Shown in pieces: positions 6,787-14,499 of a stretch of 42,444 nt of DNA. The notes under the pieces were generated by a model. It had not been told where the DNA came from. It was given only the letters and a program-made list of their open reading frames with translations, and ran no database searches. Numbering within the stretch: position 1 is the first letter of the stretch; each line of letters opens with the position of its first letter. A program made the position numbers and the translations under genes. Origin of the DNA: Candidatus Aegiribacteria sp. (GTDB lineage: Bacteria; Fermentibacterota; Fermentibacteria; Fermentibacterales; JCC-6); contig JAUWSL010000003.1 in the NCBI GenBank assembly GCA_030610085.1, positions 1 to 42,444 of the forward strand, read 5' to 3'.

Positions 6787-9561
6787 TTACCCGTCTTTGT
6801 CGTATATACCATAATTGGGGCCAAGGATTTTAATATCGTCCTCTTTCGAGGATTTGCGAGGTTTGCTCTTTTTGATATCGTCCTCTTTCGAGGGTTTGCG
6901 AGGTTTGCTCTTTTTGACCGGCGAAGGCTCCTCCGGGGCAGCACTTTCGATCACGCTTTCCGAATGCGACAGGTTATGGATGGTCTCCTTTAACTGCTGG
7001 ATCAAAGATTTGTCAATTTTACTCTTCTTGAAGAAACCTCCCTCTACCTCATCCAGAAGATTTTGCAGTACAGGCAATTCGGCGTCTTCTCCGTACCTTC
7101 CGATGATTTTTATAGCTCCGGAAAGAAGGTTCTTGTGTTCGAAAAGTATGCCGGAAGGCCCTTCCCGGAGGCATTTGGAAAGAAAACTGATAACTTCGTC
7201 ATGGTTGCCAAGCATGCTGAAGGACTCCATAGTCTCGATTCTGATATCTCTGTTTTTCCGGAAGGCTTCCGTTAGTTTTGGAATGAAAGCCGGATTGATC
7301 ATGGCCCTTTTAGTGAGGATATCGAGAGCTATCTCCGCAACTTCCTTTGACTTATCAGTGATAAGGTACATGGCAAGGCTTTCCGCAGTTGTCGTGGATA
7401 CTTTGGTGAGAGCCAGAAGGCATTCACGCCTGATCCTTGAATCAGGTACCTTGCAGAGTTCCGCAAGAATGCTCTCGCTGGAGGTAGAACCCAGATCACG
7501 AAGAACCTGTATCATGTTTCTTGCCTTGTACCATTCCGTGTTCGGCAGGAGATAGTTGCCGGCACCCACCTTTGAATTGAAGGCTGTTACTATCTCAGTG
7601 AGATTACCATGGATCGCTGTCAGGCCTCTCTCTCCCATTTTCAGAAGCATACGGAAGGCTTTTGATCTGAGTCTTCTGTTGTCCTCGCAGAAGATATTCA
7701 CCAGCTGAGTCACCAGGTTATCAGGAGGAGTTATCATCGCAAGATGGATAGCCTCCCGGGAAACGATCTCGTCTTCGGAAAGTATTTTCTGAACAAGAGC
7801 TTCTGCCGCGTTTATAGTATCCATCTTCCTCTGGGCTTCCGCCAGAGAGCGTTTCCTTGCAGCTTCAAGCTCAGTCCTTGAGTAGCGCATCGATTCCAGG
7901 TTATTGAGAATTTTCCCCGCCTCGAGGGCTATAGTCATCATTCCTCTGGCAAGAAGCGCTTCCATAAGGGAAGCTGTGAGGATAACCCCTTTGTACAGAA
8001 CGTCCGGGTCCTGTTCGCGCTTCAGAAGCGTGGATACATTTTCAATAATCTGTAATGTAGAATTCTCTTTGCCGCGCTCCACTGCCAGTAGAGCCATGTC
8101 CTGCAGTTTACTCACGGTGCGGTGCCTTGTATCCGGATCGGGAGAGGGAAGGCTTGTCAGAAGCCTGTCTATAATTTTACGGACTGCTTTCCATGCCATT
8201 CCTGCCTGAATAACACGATTCGAAAGAAGACCCTTTTCAAGGAGGGTGGGGTCAAGAGCAAAGACGAACCTGGCTATCATTCCCCTCTGTTCTTCCCTGT
8301 TTTCCTTCGCGGCTGCTAGAACGGATTTCAGGGCATCACCGATCTTGCTTCCCGGAAGGGAAGCTATGCTTTCTCCCCGCTCAAGCCTGTCTATAAGCTC
8401 GGAGAAGATCGCGTCCTCAATAGTGACTTCCCCCCGTGCCAGAACCTTATCAGCTTCAGTTCCCTCTGAGATAAGCTCGTAGTGGAATCGATTTATTGAA
8501 ATGGTATCCAGTCCCCTGAGTTCAAGAAGTCTTACCATACCACCGTGTTCCGCAATGTAGGCTGGAGGTCTGTTGAATATCTTTGAGAAAGTTTTCACAT
8601 CTTCAGCCGTTACTTTTTTACCGAAGGACAGGCTGTTCATATGACGCTCTGCGAAACAAGCGAAAAATCCGCCAATGCCGGCGCCCTTTCTTCTCACACT
8701 TACATCGTTAACCATTATGGTATCACCCATCACAGAAAAAGTTACCTGCTCCTTCTCTTTGTGGAATTTGGAAAGGGTACCAAGGAAGGATTCTGTTGAT
8801 GGGTCTATTGACGGGTGTCCCGAGGGAAACATTTGAAGAGCTTTCACAAGAAGTTCAAGTCTTTTCACAAGATTTTCAGAATTCCTCTGGGCAACAGCCA
8901 GCGACATTTGACCGGCTCCCATATGAACGAGGAGATTGTTTCCTGAAGCGAAGTTAGTCAGTGATGACGGGCTGAAAGTGAACTGCCATATTCCCTGAAT
9001 CTGCTCTATGAAATCAAATTCTATCAGAATATCTTTCATGAATTTACGTAATTCTACCGGGAAGGAATTGAGAGCTAGCCTGAAAGTAGAGTCCTCTTTC
9101 CTTGTCGCCTTGAGTACGATCAGCGCAACATCTGCACCCGTGCAGTCCATATCCGATTCCGGGTCAAGAAAATCATCTTCTATCAGAATGAAAAGCACTT
9201 CAGTAAGCAGGGATATCTTGGCTGTTACGTACTTTTTTGCGCCTGACGAAATATTGTTGTAAAGTTTCCATACCTCTTGAAGTTTTGTTTTTTTGAACCA
9301 GTCATCCAGGTCGGCCCAGCCCCAGTCAGGAGCATATTTTTTTAGAAGAGGTCTGTCTATGAATGAGAGAAAAGTTATACCGGACTCTATATGCAGACAG
9401 GTATCTGCGACCACCGTCCCAAGAACTTTGCCGATTTCTTCAGGTTTGTAACCGGAGATGAATTTGGCGAGGGCTTTGATCCGATCCTCGGGATTTTCGA
9501 GGGAAGATACTGCCGTTGTCAACCTTGCCGCTATCCAGGTAGGGTCTTTCTTACTCTTCAT
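6787..9561 (-). CDS. Large HEAT-repeat-like alpha-helical protein with Lys-rich duplicated C-terminal tail
   Basis: Helical repeats such as 'SSESILAELCKVPDSRIRRECLLALTKVSTTTAESLAMYLITDKSKEVAEIALDILTKRA'; no signal peptide; tail 'KKSKPRKPSKEDDIKKSKPRKSSKEDDIK'. Confidence 0.75.
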   Translation of the reverse strand: MKSKKDPTWIAARLTTAVSSLENPEDRIKALAKFISGYKPEEIGKVLGTVVADTCLHIESGITFLSFIDRPLLKKYAPDWGWADLDDWFKKTKLQEVWKLYNNISSGAKKYVTAKISLLTEVLFILIEDDFLDPESDMDCTGADVALIVLKATRKEDSTFRLALNSFPVELRKFMKDILIEFDFIEQIQGIWQFTFSPSSLTNFASGNNLLVHMGAGQMSLAVAQRNSENLVKRLELLVKALQMFPSGHPSIDPSTESFLGTLSKFHKEKEQVTFSVMGDTIMVNDVSVRRKGAGIGGFFACFAERHMNSLSFGKKVTAEDVKTFSKIFNRPPAYIAEHGGMVRLLELRGLDTISINRFHYELISEGTEADKVLARGEVTIEDAIFSELIDRLERGESIASLPGSKIGDALKSVLAAAKENREEQRGMIARFVFALDPTLLEKGLLSNRVIQAGMAWKAVRKIIDRLLTSLPSPDPDTRHRTVSKLQDMALLAVERGKENSTLQIIENVSTLLKREQDPDVLYKGVILTASLMEALLARGMMTIALEAGKILNNLESMRYSRTELEAARKRSLAEAQRKMDTINAAEALVQKILSEDEIVSREAIHLAMITPPDNLVTQLVNIFCEDNRRLRSKAFRMLLKMGERGLTAIHGNLTEIVTAFNSKVGAGNYLLPNTEWYKARNMIQVLRDLGSTSSESILAELCKVPDSRIRRECLLALTKVSTTTAESLAMYLITDKSKEVAEIALDILTKRAMINPAFIPKLTEAFRKNRDIRIETMESFSMLGNHDEVISFLSKCLREGPSGILFEHKNLLSGAIKIIGRYGEDAELPVLQNLLDEVEGGFFKKSKIDKSLIQQLKETIHNLSHSESVIESAAPEEPSPVKKSKPRKPSKEDDIKKSKPRKSSKEDDIKILGPNYGIYDKDG
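6833..6916 (-). repeat. Two tandem 42-bp copies within the HEAT-like CDS (14-aa KKSKPRKxSKEDDI unit)
   Basis: 'atatcgtcctctttcgaggatttgcgaggtttgctctttttg' then 'atatcgtcctctttcgagggtttgcgaggtttgctctttttg'; one mismatch between copies. Confidence 0.9.
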
Positions 9562-9712
9562 ATCCCGCTCTCCTATCGATTGAACATATTACAGTACGAT
9601 AAACATAAAGCAATAAGAAGGTCAACGCTGTAAAATGAACAATCTTAAATCCTAAGTCCAATAATCATCCTGTAGAGTGGGATATGAAGAGCAAGCCCTG
9701 CGAAAATGCAGG

Positions 9713-10597
9713 TCACTTTCCAATAATGTAGCGGATGGCTTCCCATATTTTGGAAATAGCGATTGAAGCCGGAGTTGAAGGATCGAATGCATTCACCGGC
9801 AGGCCCTTTGACATGGACATTGTTACGGCAGGATCGTAAGGGATTCTGCCCAGCAGGAAGATGTCGTCCTTTACGCAGAAATCTTCTATTTCTCTTGTCT
9901 TGTCGGGGTTGATATCGCTTCTGTTGATGCATACCGCTGGAGTAACACCGAAGTGTCTCACCGTTTCAAGAATACGTGAGAGGTCGTGAATTGCAGATAC
10001 ACCCGGTTCGGTAGATATAACAGCAAGATCAGCGCCGGCGCATGCTGCTATTACAGGACAGCCTATTCCCGGAGGGCCATCCACCAGAAGAATTGATTCA
10101 CCGATCTCTCTGGATTTTTCTATCGCCGCATTTTTGACGATTGTAACGAGTTTGCCGGAATTCTCCTCACCTGCACGCATCTCTGCGTGGAAGAGCGGGC
10201 CATATATCGATTTTGATATATACCACGCTCCGGCAGTTGTTCTCTCGCTTCTTATTGCATTCTCAGGACACTGATGAACGCATGAGTTGCATCCTTCGCA
10301 GGCGATTCTGTCGATTCTGTATTTGCTGCCGGAGGAGAGGACAGCGCCGAACCTGCACACCTCAAAGCACCTGCCGCACCCTGTGCACTTCTCATTATCG
10401 ATCTCCGCCTTGAATCCTCCGGTGAAAGGGAACTCCTTCAGATTTTCAGGCTGCAGAAGTATATCCAGATTCGAGGCATCGACATCCGCGTCCGCCATAA
10501 CAAGCTTGTGCTGATCAGCAGCTTCGACAGCAAGCGCTGCTGTGAGCGAGGTCTTTCCAGTTCCGCCCTTTCCGCTGAGAACAACGATCTGCTTCAC
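9713..10597 (-). CDS. MinD/ParA-family P-loop ATPase with inserted 2x[4Fe-4S] ferredoxin domain
   Basis: Walker A 'SGKGGTGKTSLTAALA'; 'CTGCGRCFEVCRFGAV' and 'CEGCNSCVHQCPENAI'; 'LLVDGPPGIGCPVIA'. Confidence 0.95.
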   Translation of the reverse strand: MKQIVVLSGKGGTGKTSLTAALAVEAADQHKLVMADADVDASNLDILLQPENLKEFPFTGGFKAEIDNEKCTGCGRCFEVCRFGAVLSSGSKYRIDRIACEGCNSCVHQCPENAIRSERTTAGAWYISKSIYGPLFHAEMRAGEENSGKLVTIVKNAAIEKSREIGESILLVDGPPGIGCPVIAACAGADLAVISTEPGVSAIHDLSRILETVRHFGVTPAVCINRSDINPDKTREIEDFCVKDDIFLLGRIPYDPAVTMSMSKGLPVNAFDPSTPASIAISKIWEAIRYIIGK

Positions 10598-11457
10598 TGT
10601 TCAACCTCTTCTCTCACTGCCGAAAGAATATCCAGGAATAGTTCCCTGTACTCAGGCAGTCCGGTAAGCAGGGGAATTCCTTCGGAAAGCATCTCCGCGA
10701 TTCTGCGGTCCATGGGTATCTTTGCCAGAATGGGCAGATTCTCAGCGTGGCAATACATCTCTACATCTTTGTTGCCTATCCCGTCCCGATTGATGATAAC
10801 GCCCGCAGGGATGTGCAACTGGTCAACTACAACATCCACAGCTGCCTTGAGGTCATGGAGACCGAACGGAGTCGGCTCTGTTACCAGAATAACGTAATCG
10901 CTTCTGCCTACAGCCTCCACTACAGGGCAGGATGTTCCTGGAGAAGAGTCAATAATGACCGTCGAACCTTCCGGTTGAGGAAGGTACTCATTGAGCAGTG
11001 ACGAGATCACGGGAACCGCCATAGCCTGCCCGACATTGAGAACCCCTCTTGCAAAGTTAACAGAACCGTCCGTTCCGCCTTCTATTCTGCCGGTTACATG
11101 AACAGTATCGCTGATCGCACCTTCCGGACAGACAAGACCGCAGCTTCCGCAGCCGTGGCATAGATCCCGAAATACCAGTACCTTCTTTCCAGCGACGGCG
11201 ATAGCGTGCCATACACAGACCTCGGAACATCTGCCGCAGTAAGTGCATTTTTCGAAATCTACTTCCGGAACCTGCACTCCCGTATCTCTGCCGGAAGTGT
11301 AGTCTATATCCAGAAACAGGCCGGAATTAGGTTCTTCCACATCGCAATCCAGAAGAAGGGGCTTTTCAGAACATTCGGTACCGGCTGCGATGGCAAGGCT
11401 TACCGCTACTGTTGTCTTGCCGGTGCCGCCTTTGCCGCTGGCTACAGCTATTACCAT
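10594..11457 (-). CDS. MinD/ParA-family P-loop ATPase with inserted 2x[4Fe-4S] ferredoxin domain (second copy)
   Basis: Walker A 'SGKGGTGKTTVAVSLA'; 'CTYCGRCSEVCVWHAI' and 'CHGCGSCGLVCPEGAI'; 'VIIDSSPGTSCPVVEA'. Overlaps the next gene start (ATGA-type). Confidence 0.95.
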   Translation of the reverse strand: MVIAVASGKGGTGKTTVAVSLAIAAGTECSEKPLLLDCDVEEPNSGLFLDIDYTSGRDTGVQVPEVDFEKCTYCGRCSEVCVWHAIAVAGKKVLVFRDLCHGCGSCGLVCPEGAISDTVHVTGRIEGGTDGSVNFARGVLNVGQAMAVPVISSLLNEYLPQPEGSTVIIDSSPGTSCPVVEAVGRSDYVILVTEPTPFGLHDLKAAVDVVVDQLHIPAGVIINRDGIGNKDVEMYCHAENLPILAKIPMDRRIAEMLSEGIPLLTGLPEYRELFLDILSAVREEVEQ

Positions 11458-11466
11458 GCCTGTTGT

Positions 11467-11658
11467 CTACTCGCGGGTCATTCTTGAACCGCACTTGGAG
11501 CAGGTAATACTGCTGCAGGGATTACCAACCTTATGCTGCTGCTTATGCCCGCAACTTGGGCAGACGCAGTTCCCGCCGGGTCCGGCTGCGAGCGGTCCTC
11601 CGCCTCGACCCCTTCCTCCAGATGAATTTCTTCCCTGTCCTCTTCCGTCTCCGTACAT
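11467..11658 (-). CDS. Small Gly/Arg-rich zinc-ribbon protein
   Basis: 63 aa: 'MYGDGRGQGRNSSGGRGRGGGPLAAGPGGNCVCPSCGHKQQHKVGNPCSSITCSKCGSRMTRE'; CxxC pairs; in line with the NifX/MinD genes. Confidence 0.7.
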   Translation of the reverse strand: MYGDGRGQGRNSSGGRGRGGGPLAAGPGGNCVCPSCGHKQQHKVGNPCSSITCSKCGSRMTRE

Positions 11659-11662
11659 ATTG

Positions 11663-12148
11663 TTATCCTCCAGACTTTTCGTCCGTTTTGTCCGGGAGCC
11701 TGACTATAATGTCATCAAGCTTTTCAAGAAGTGCTGTCGCTTCTTCCCTTAGTCTTTCTGCCGGCTCATGCTCAGAGCCGTCACGGGCATGCTCAATACT
11801 CTCGCGGCAGGGGGAAGCTCCCGGAAGTTCTCCCGCCATGTAACTGTCAACAGAGCTTTTCACCGTTCCCGTCGCTCCGGTTGAACACCTGATCCCGTAG
11901 TCTTCGAAGATGGATACCGCTCTTCGCCCCATGCCCCCTGCAAGCATTACGTCAGCATTAAGCTCCTTTATGAAGGAGGGTACCTGCCCTGGAGAATGGC
12001 TGCTGAAGAAAGGGTTTTCCACCGATTCGACATTGATGATCTCGTTCCCTTCGATATCTACTACCGTAAAATACGGACACCTGCCGAAATGATGACTTAC
12101 AGAGCTGTCGAGTTTTCTACTGTTATCCGATGAGACGACAATTTTCAT
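11663..12148 (-). CDS. NifX/NafY/NifB-C family (dinitrogenase Fe-Mo cofactor biosynthesis domain) protein with C-terminal helix
   Basis: 'MKIVVSSDNSRKLDSSVSHHFGRCPYFTVVDIEGNEI...VMLAGGMGRRAVSIFEDYGI'. Confidence 0.9.
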   Translation of the reverse strand: MKIVVSSDNSRKLDSSVSHHFGRCPYFTVVDIEGNEIINVESVENPFFSSHSPGQVPSFIKELNADVMLAGGMGRRAVSIFEDYGIRCSTGATGTVKSSVDSYMAGELPGASPCRESIEHARDGSEHEPAERLREEATALLEKLDDIIVRLPDKTDEKSGG

Positions 12149-12651
12149 TGGGTTTTTTCCTCCCCGATTCTATCCAGCTTCTGCAGGATATCAGCGATCT
12201 GACCTCTGAGATCCCTGAGCCTGGCGGTCAGCATTTCAAGATCATCCTCTCCACCACCAGCCTTCTCCGAAGGTTCTGAGGCGTTTCGGATCCTTCCTGC
12301 ATGGGAATCGGCATTCGCTGCACCCATCATAGGGAGCTCCCCCTGGTTGAATGCCTCAATGGTTTCCCTGACCGTTCCGCCTGCGGCGGTATAACAAGGT
12401 ACCGAGCCTGCGCTGAGCACTTCGTACGCGTTGGGACCTATGCTTGCGGATATTACTGATCCAGGATTTCTCTTCAGAACGAACTGCGCCGCCTGTATGC
12501 CGGCTCCGCTGGCCTGGCCTGCTGCAGGATTTTCAAAGCTCTCACAGGAGAAATCCCCCGTATCAACAAGAAGGTAGTACTCAGCTCTTCCGAAAACCGA
12601 ACTGATTGAAGAATCAACATTCACTCCGGACGAACTTACAATTACTTTCAT
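12145..12651 (-). CDS. NifX/NafY/NifB-C family protein (second paralog) with C-terminal coiled-coil-like helix
   Basis: 'MKVIVSSSGVNVDSSISSVFGRAEYYLLVDTGDFS...VISASIGPNAYEVLSAGSVPCYTA'; tail 'DLEMLTARLRDLRGQIADILQKLDRI'. TGA stop overlaps downstream ATG. Confidence 0.85.
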   Translation of the reverse strand: MKVIVSSSGVNVDSSISSVFGRAEYYLLVDTGDFSCESFENPAAGQASGAGIQAAQFVLKRNPGSVISASIGPNAYEVLSAGSVPCYTAAGGTVRETIEAFNQGELPMMGAANADSHAGRIRNASEPSEKAGGGEDDLEMLTARLRDLRGQIADILQKLDRIGEEKTQ

Positions 12652-12654
12652 TGA

Positions 12655-12996
12655 CTATTCCTTTTCCTTTTTTCTATTCAGAAGTTGATTTACACGGTAA
12701 GCTATCTGCTCGATAGTGTCCGCCACAAACTGAACCTGTGTCTTCAATGACTCTGTCTCAGTGTGTTCCCTGGGATAAAAGGACACGTCATCCTGTGGAT
12801 ATCTGCGCTGACCCGTCTCGTAGTACCGGTTCCTCCAGCCCCGGCCCCCGCCGCCTCTTCTTGCAAAGAAACCGCTACCTCCTCCGCGGCCTGGGGCTGT
12901 CGTATATCCACCCGACGGATATCCAGCGCATCTTCCCATGGCTCTTCCGGTCAGGCTTCCTTCACCTCTGGGTCCAGTTCCATCTCCTGCTGGCAT
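12655..12996 (-). CDS. DUF5320-like protein (Gly-rich N-terminus, C-terminal helix)
   Basis: 'MPAGDGTGPRGEGSLTGRAMGRCAGYPSGGY...LKTQVQFVADTIEQIAYRVNQLLNRKK'. Confidence 0.8.
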   Translation of the reverse strand: MPAGDGTGPRGEGSLTGRAMGRCAGYPSGGYTTAPGRGGGSGFFARRGGGGRGWRNRYYETGQRRYPQDDVSFYPREHTETESLKTQVQFVADTIEQIAYRVNQLLNRKKEKE

Positions 12997-13013
12997 GATA
13001 ACTCCTTTCTGTT

Positions 13014-13412
13014 TTAAGTTTTCTTGCCGCCACTGTGATGCAGTTCCATATGATCCCTATACTCGTTGAAGAAGCAGTGCAATATTCTGTCGGTTTCCTC
13101 GAGATCACCAACCCACATCTGCAGGTATTCATCACCTGAAGGCGAGAGGGCATATACCCTTCTTGCAGGACCCGAATCGCCTTCAGCCCACCTTGAAGTC
13201 ACAAAACCCCTGTCCTCAAGGCTCCTGAGGATTCGGTAGATGGTGCTTGAATCCGCTGGATTCTCACTGAATCCGAAGCGCCCAAGGTTATCGAGCAATT
13301 CGTAACCATGGGATTCCTCTCCGTGTAGCAGGAGCAGAAGGCAGGGCTCAAGGAACCTTGTTATCCTTCTCCCACAGCGATTCCGGGCACCTCTCATTCG
13401 TCTTCCAGGCAT
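13014..13412 (-). CDS. PadR family transcriptional regulator
   Basis: 'LEPCLLLLLHGEESHGYELLDNLGRFGFSENPADSSTIYRILRSLEDRGFVTSRWAEGDSGPARRVYALSPSGDEYL'. Start chosen at MPGRRMRGAR (13412), preceded by a GGAGG-type RBS, rather than at 13475. Confidence 0.9.
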   Translation of the reverse strand: MPGRRMRGARNRCGRRITRFLEPCLLLLLHGEESHGYELLDNLGRFGFSENPADSSTIYRILRSLEDRGFVTSRWAEGDSGPARRVYALSPSGDEYLQMWVGDLEETDRILHCFFNEYRDHMELHHSGGKKT

Positions 13413-13423
13413 TGTGCCTCCTT

Positions 13424-13450
13424 CATCTATATGCATACTGCACCTAGATG
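13424..13450. promoter_or_regulatory. Candidate PadR operator: inverted repeat CATCTA-N15-TAGATG
   Basis: CATCTA (13424-13429) and TAGATG (13445-13450) directly upstream of the padR start; short arms, so weak alone. Confidence 0.3.
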
Positions 13451-13576
13451 ATAATGGCAGGAACAATTTTGTCAAGTCCTGGCATCATCCACGGATTGTG
13501 CCTTCCATACTCATGTTTGCATATTCAGTTCGTTCTGCAGCCTCCTGAACACACTGACAGATTTGAATGAAGAAAG

Positions 13577-14467
13577 ATGCGTATATTTAACAGAGGTCCT
13601 TTCAAAACAGACCTGCTTCTTCTGCTGACAGCGGCCATCTGGGGCTTCGCCTTTGTTGCTCAGAGGGCAGGTATGAACTACATCGGCCCTTTCCTGTTCA
13701 ACGGTATCAGGTTCGCTCTCGGCACGGCTGTTCTTCTGCCGTTTATCCTCGTCTCCAGAAGAAGGACTCGAACTCCGCGGATTCCTTTGAAATATGGTCT
13801 GCTTGCAGGACTAATACTCTTTGCCGGCGCATCTCTGCAGCAGACAGGGCTTGTCTATACAACTGCAGGAAACGCCGGTTTTGTGACAGGTCTGTACGTG
13901 ATCATCGTTCCGGTTCTTGGGTTGTTCTCAGGGCAGTCCTGCGGAAAAAGAACATGGATCGGAGCTGCCCTGGCTGTCACCGGCATGTTCCTTCTTTCGA
14001 CAGCGGGTTCGTCCAGAATGCAGTCGGGAGACGCAATCGTATTCGCAGGGGCGATATTCTGGGCCATTCATATACAGCTTATCTCAAGGCTGATGAAGCG
14101 ATACGAAGCTCTTACTCTGGCAGCGATACAGTTCGTCTGCTGCTCTTTTCTAAGTATCGTCTTCGCCCTTCTGACGGAAGAACTGTCATTGAACGGTATT
14201 CGCATGGCAGCAGTGCCCATCCTTTACGGCGGAATAGTATCGGTTGGAATAGCGTATACTCTGCAGGTTATCGCCCAGAAGCGTGCTCATCCCGCTCATG
14301 CGGCGATTATTATGAGCCTTGAAGCTGTTTTCGCCCTGATAGGAGGATGGATCCTGCTTTGTGAACCGGTAACTTTACAGGGGACAGCAGGAGGAATGTT
14401 GATGTTAACAGCAATGATCCTTTCTGCCAGGGGACAGATCAAGACACGAAAGTCGGCCGGGTTGTGA
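13577..14467 (+). CDS. EamA/DMT family transporter
   Basis: About ten hydrophobic segments; 'LLLTAAIWGFAFVAQRAGMNYIGPFLFNGIRF' and 'HAAIIMSLEAVFALIGGWILLCEPVTLQG'. Confidence 0.92.
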   Translation: MRIFNRGPFKTDLLLLLTAAIWGFAFVAQRAGMNYIGPFLFNGIRFALGTAVLLPFILVSRRRTRTPRIPLKYGLLAGLILFAGASLQQTGLVYTTAGNAGFVTGLYVIIVPVLGLFSGQSCGKRTWIGAALAVTGMFLLSTAGSSRMQSGDAIVFAGAIFWAIHIQLISRLMKRYEALTLAAIQFVCCSFLSIVFALLTEELSLNGIRMAAVPILYGGIVSVGIAYTLQVIAQKRAHPAHAAIIMSLEAVFALIGGWILLCEPVTLQGTAGGMLMLTAMILSARGQIKTRKSAGL

Positions 14468-14499
14468 TAATGTGTTTTACGTGTTTATACTAGCGCTGT

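Noticed and set aside
6815-7555. 246-aa plus-strand ORF opposite the HEAT-like gene
   Set aside because: Shadow ORF; the minus-strand frame is much longer and has a coherent helical-repeat sequence.
9713-12651. Nitrogenase cofactor biosynthesis locus
   Set aside because: NifX-like domains are present but no nifHDK, nifB radical-SAM or nifEN genes are visible; an ORP-type locus fits better.
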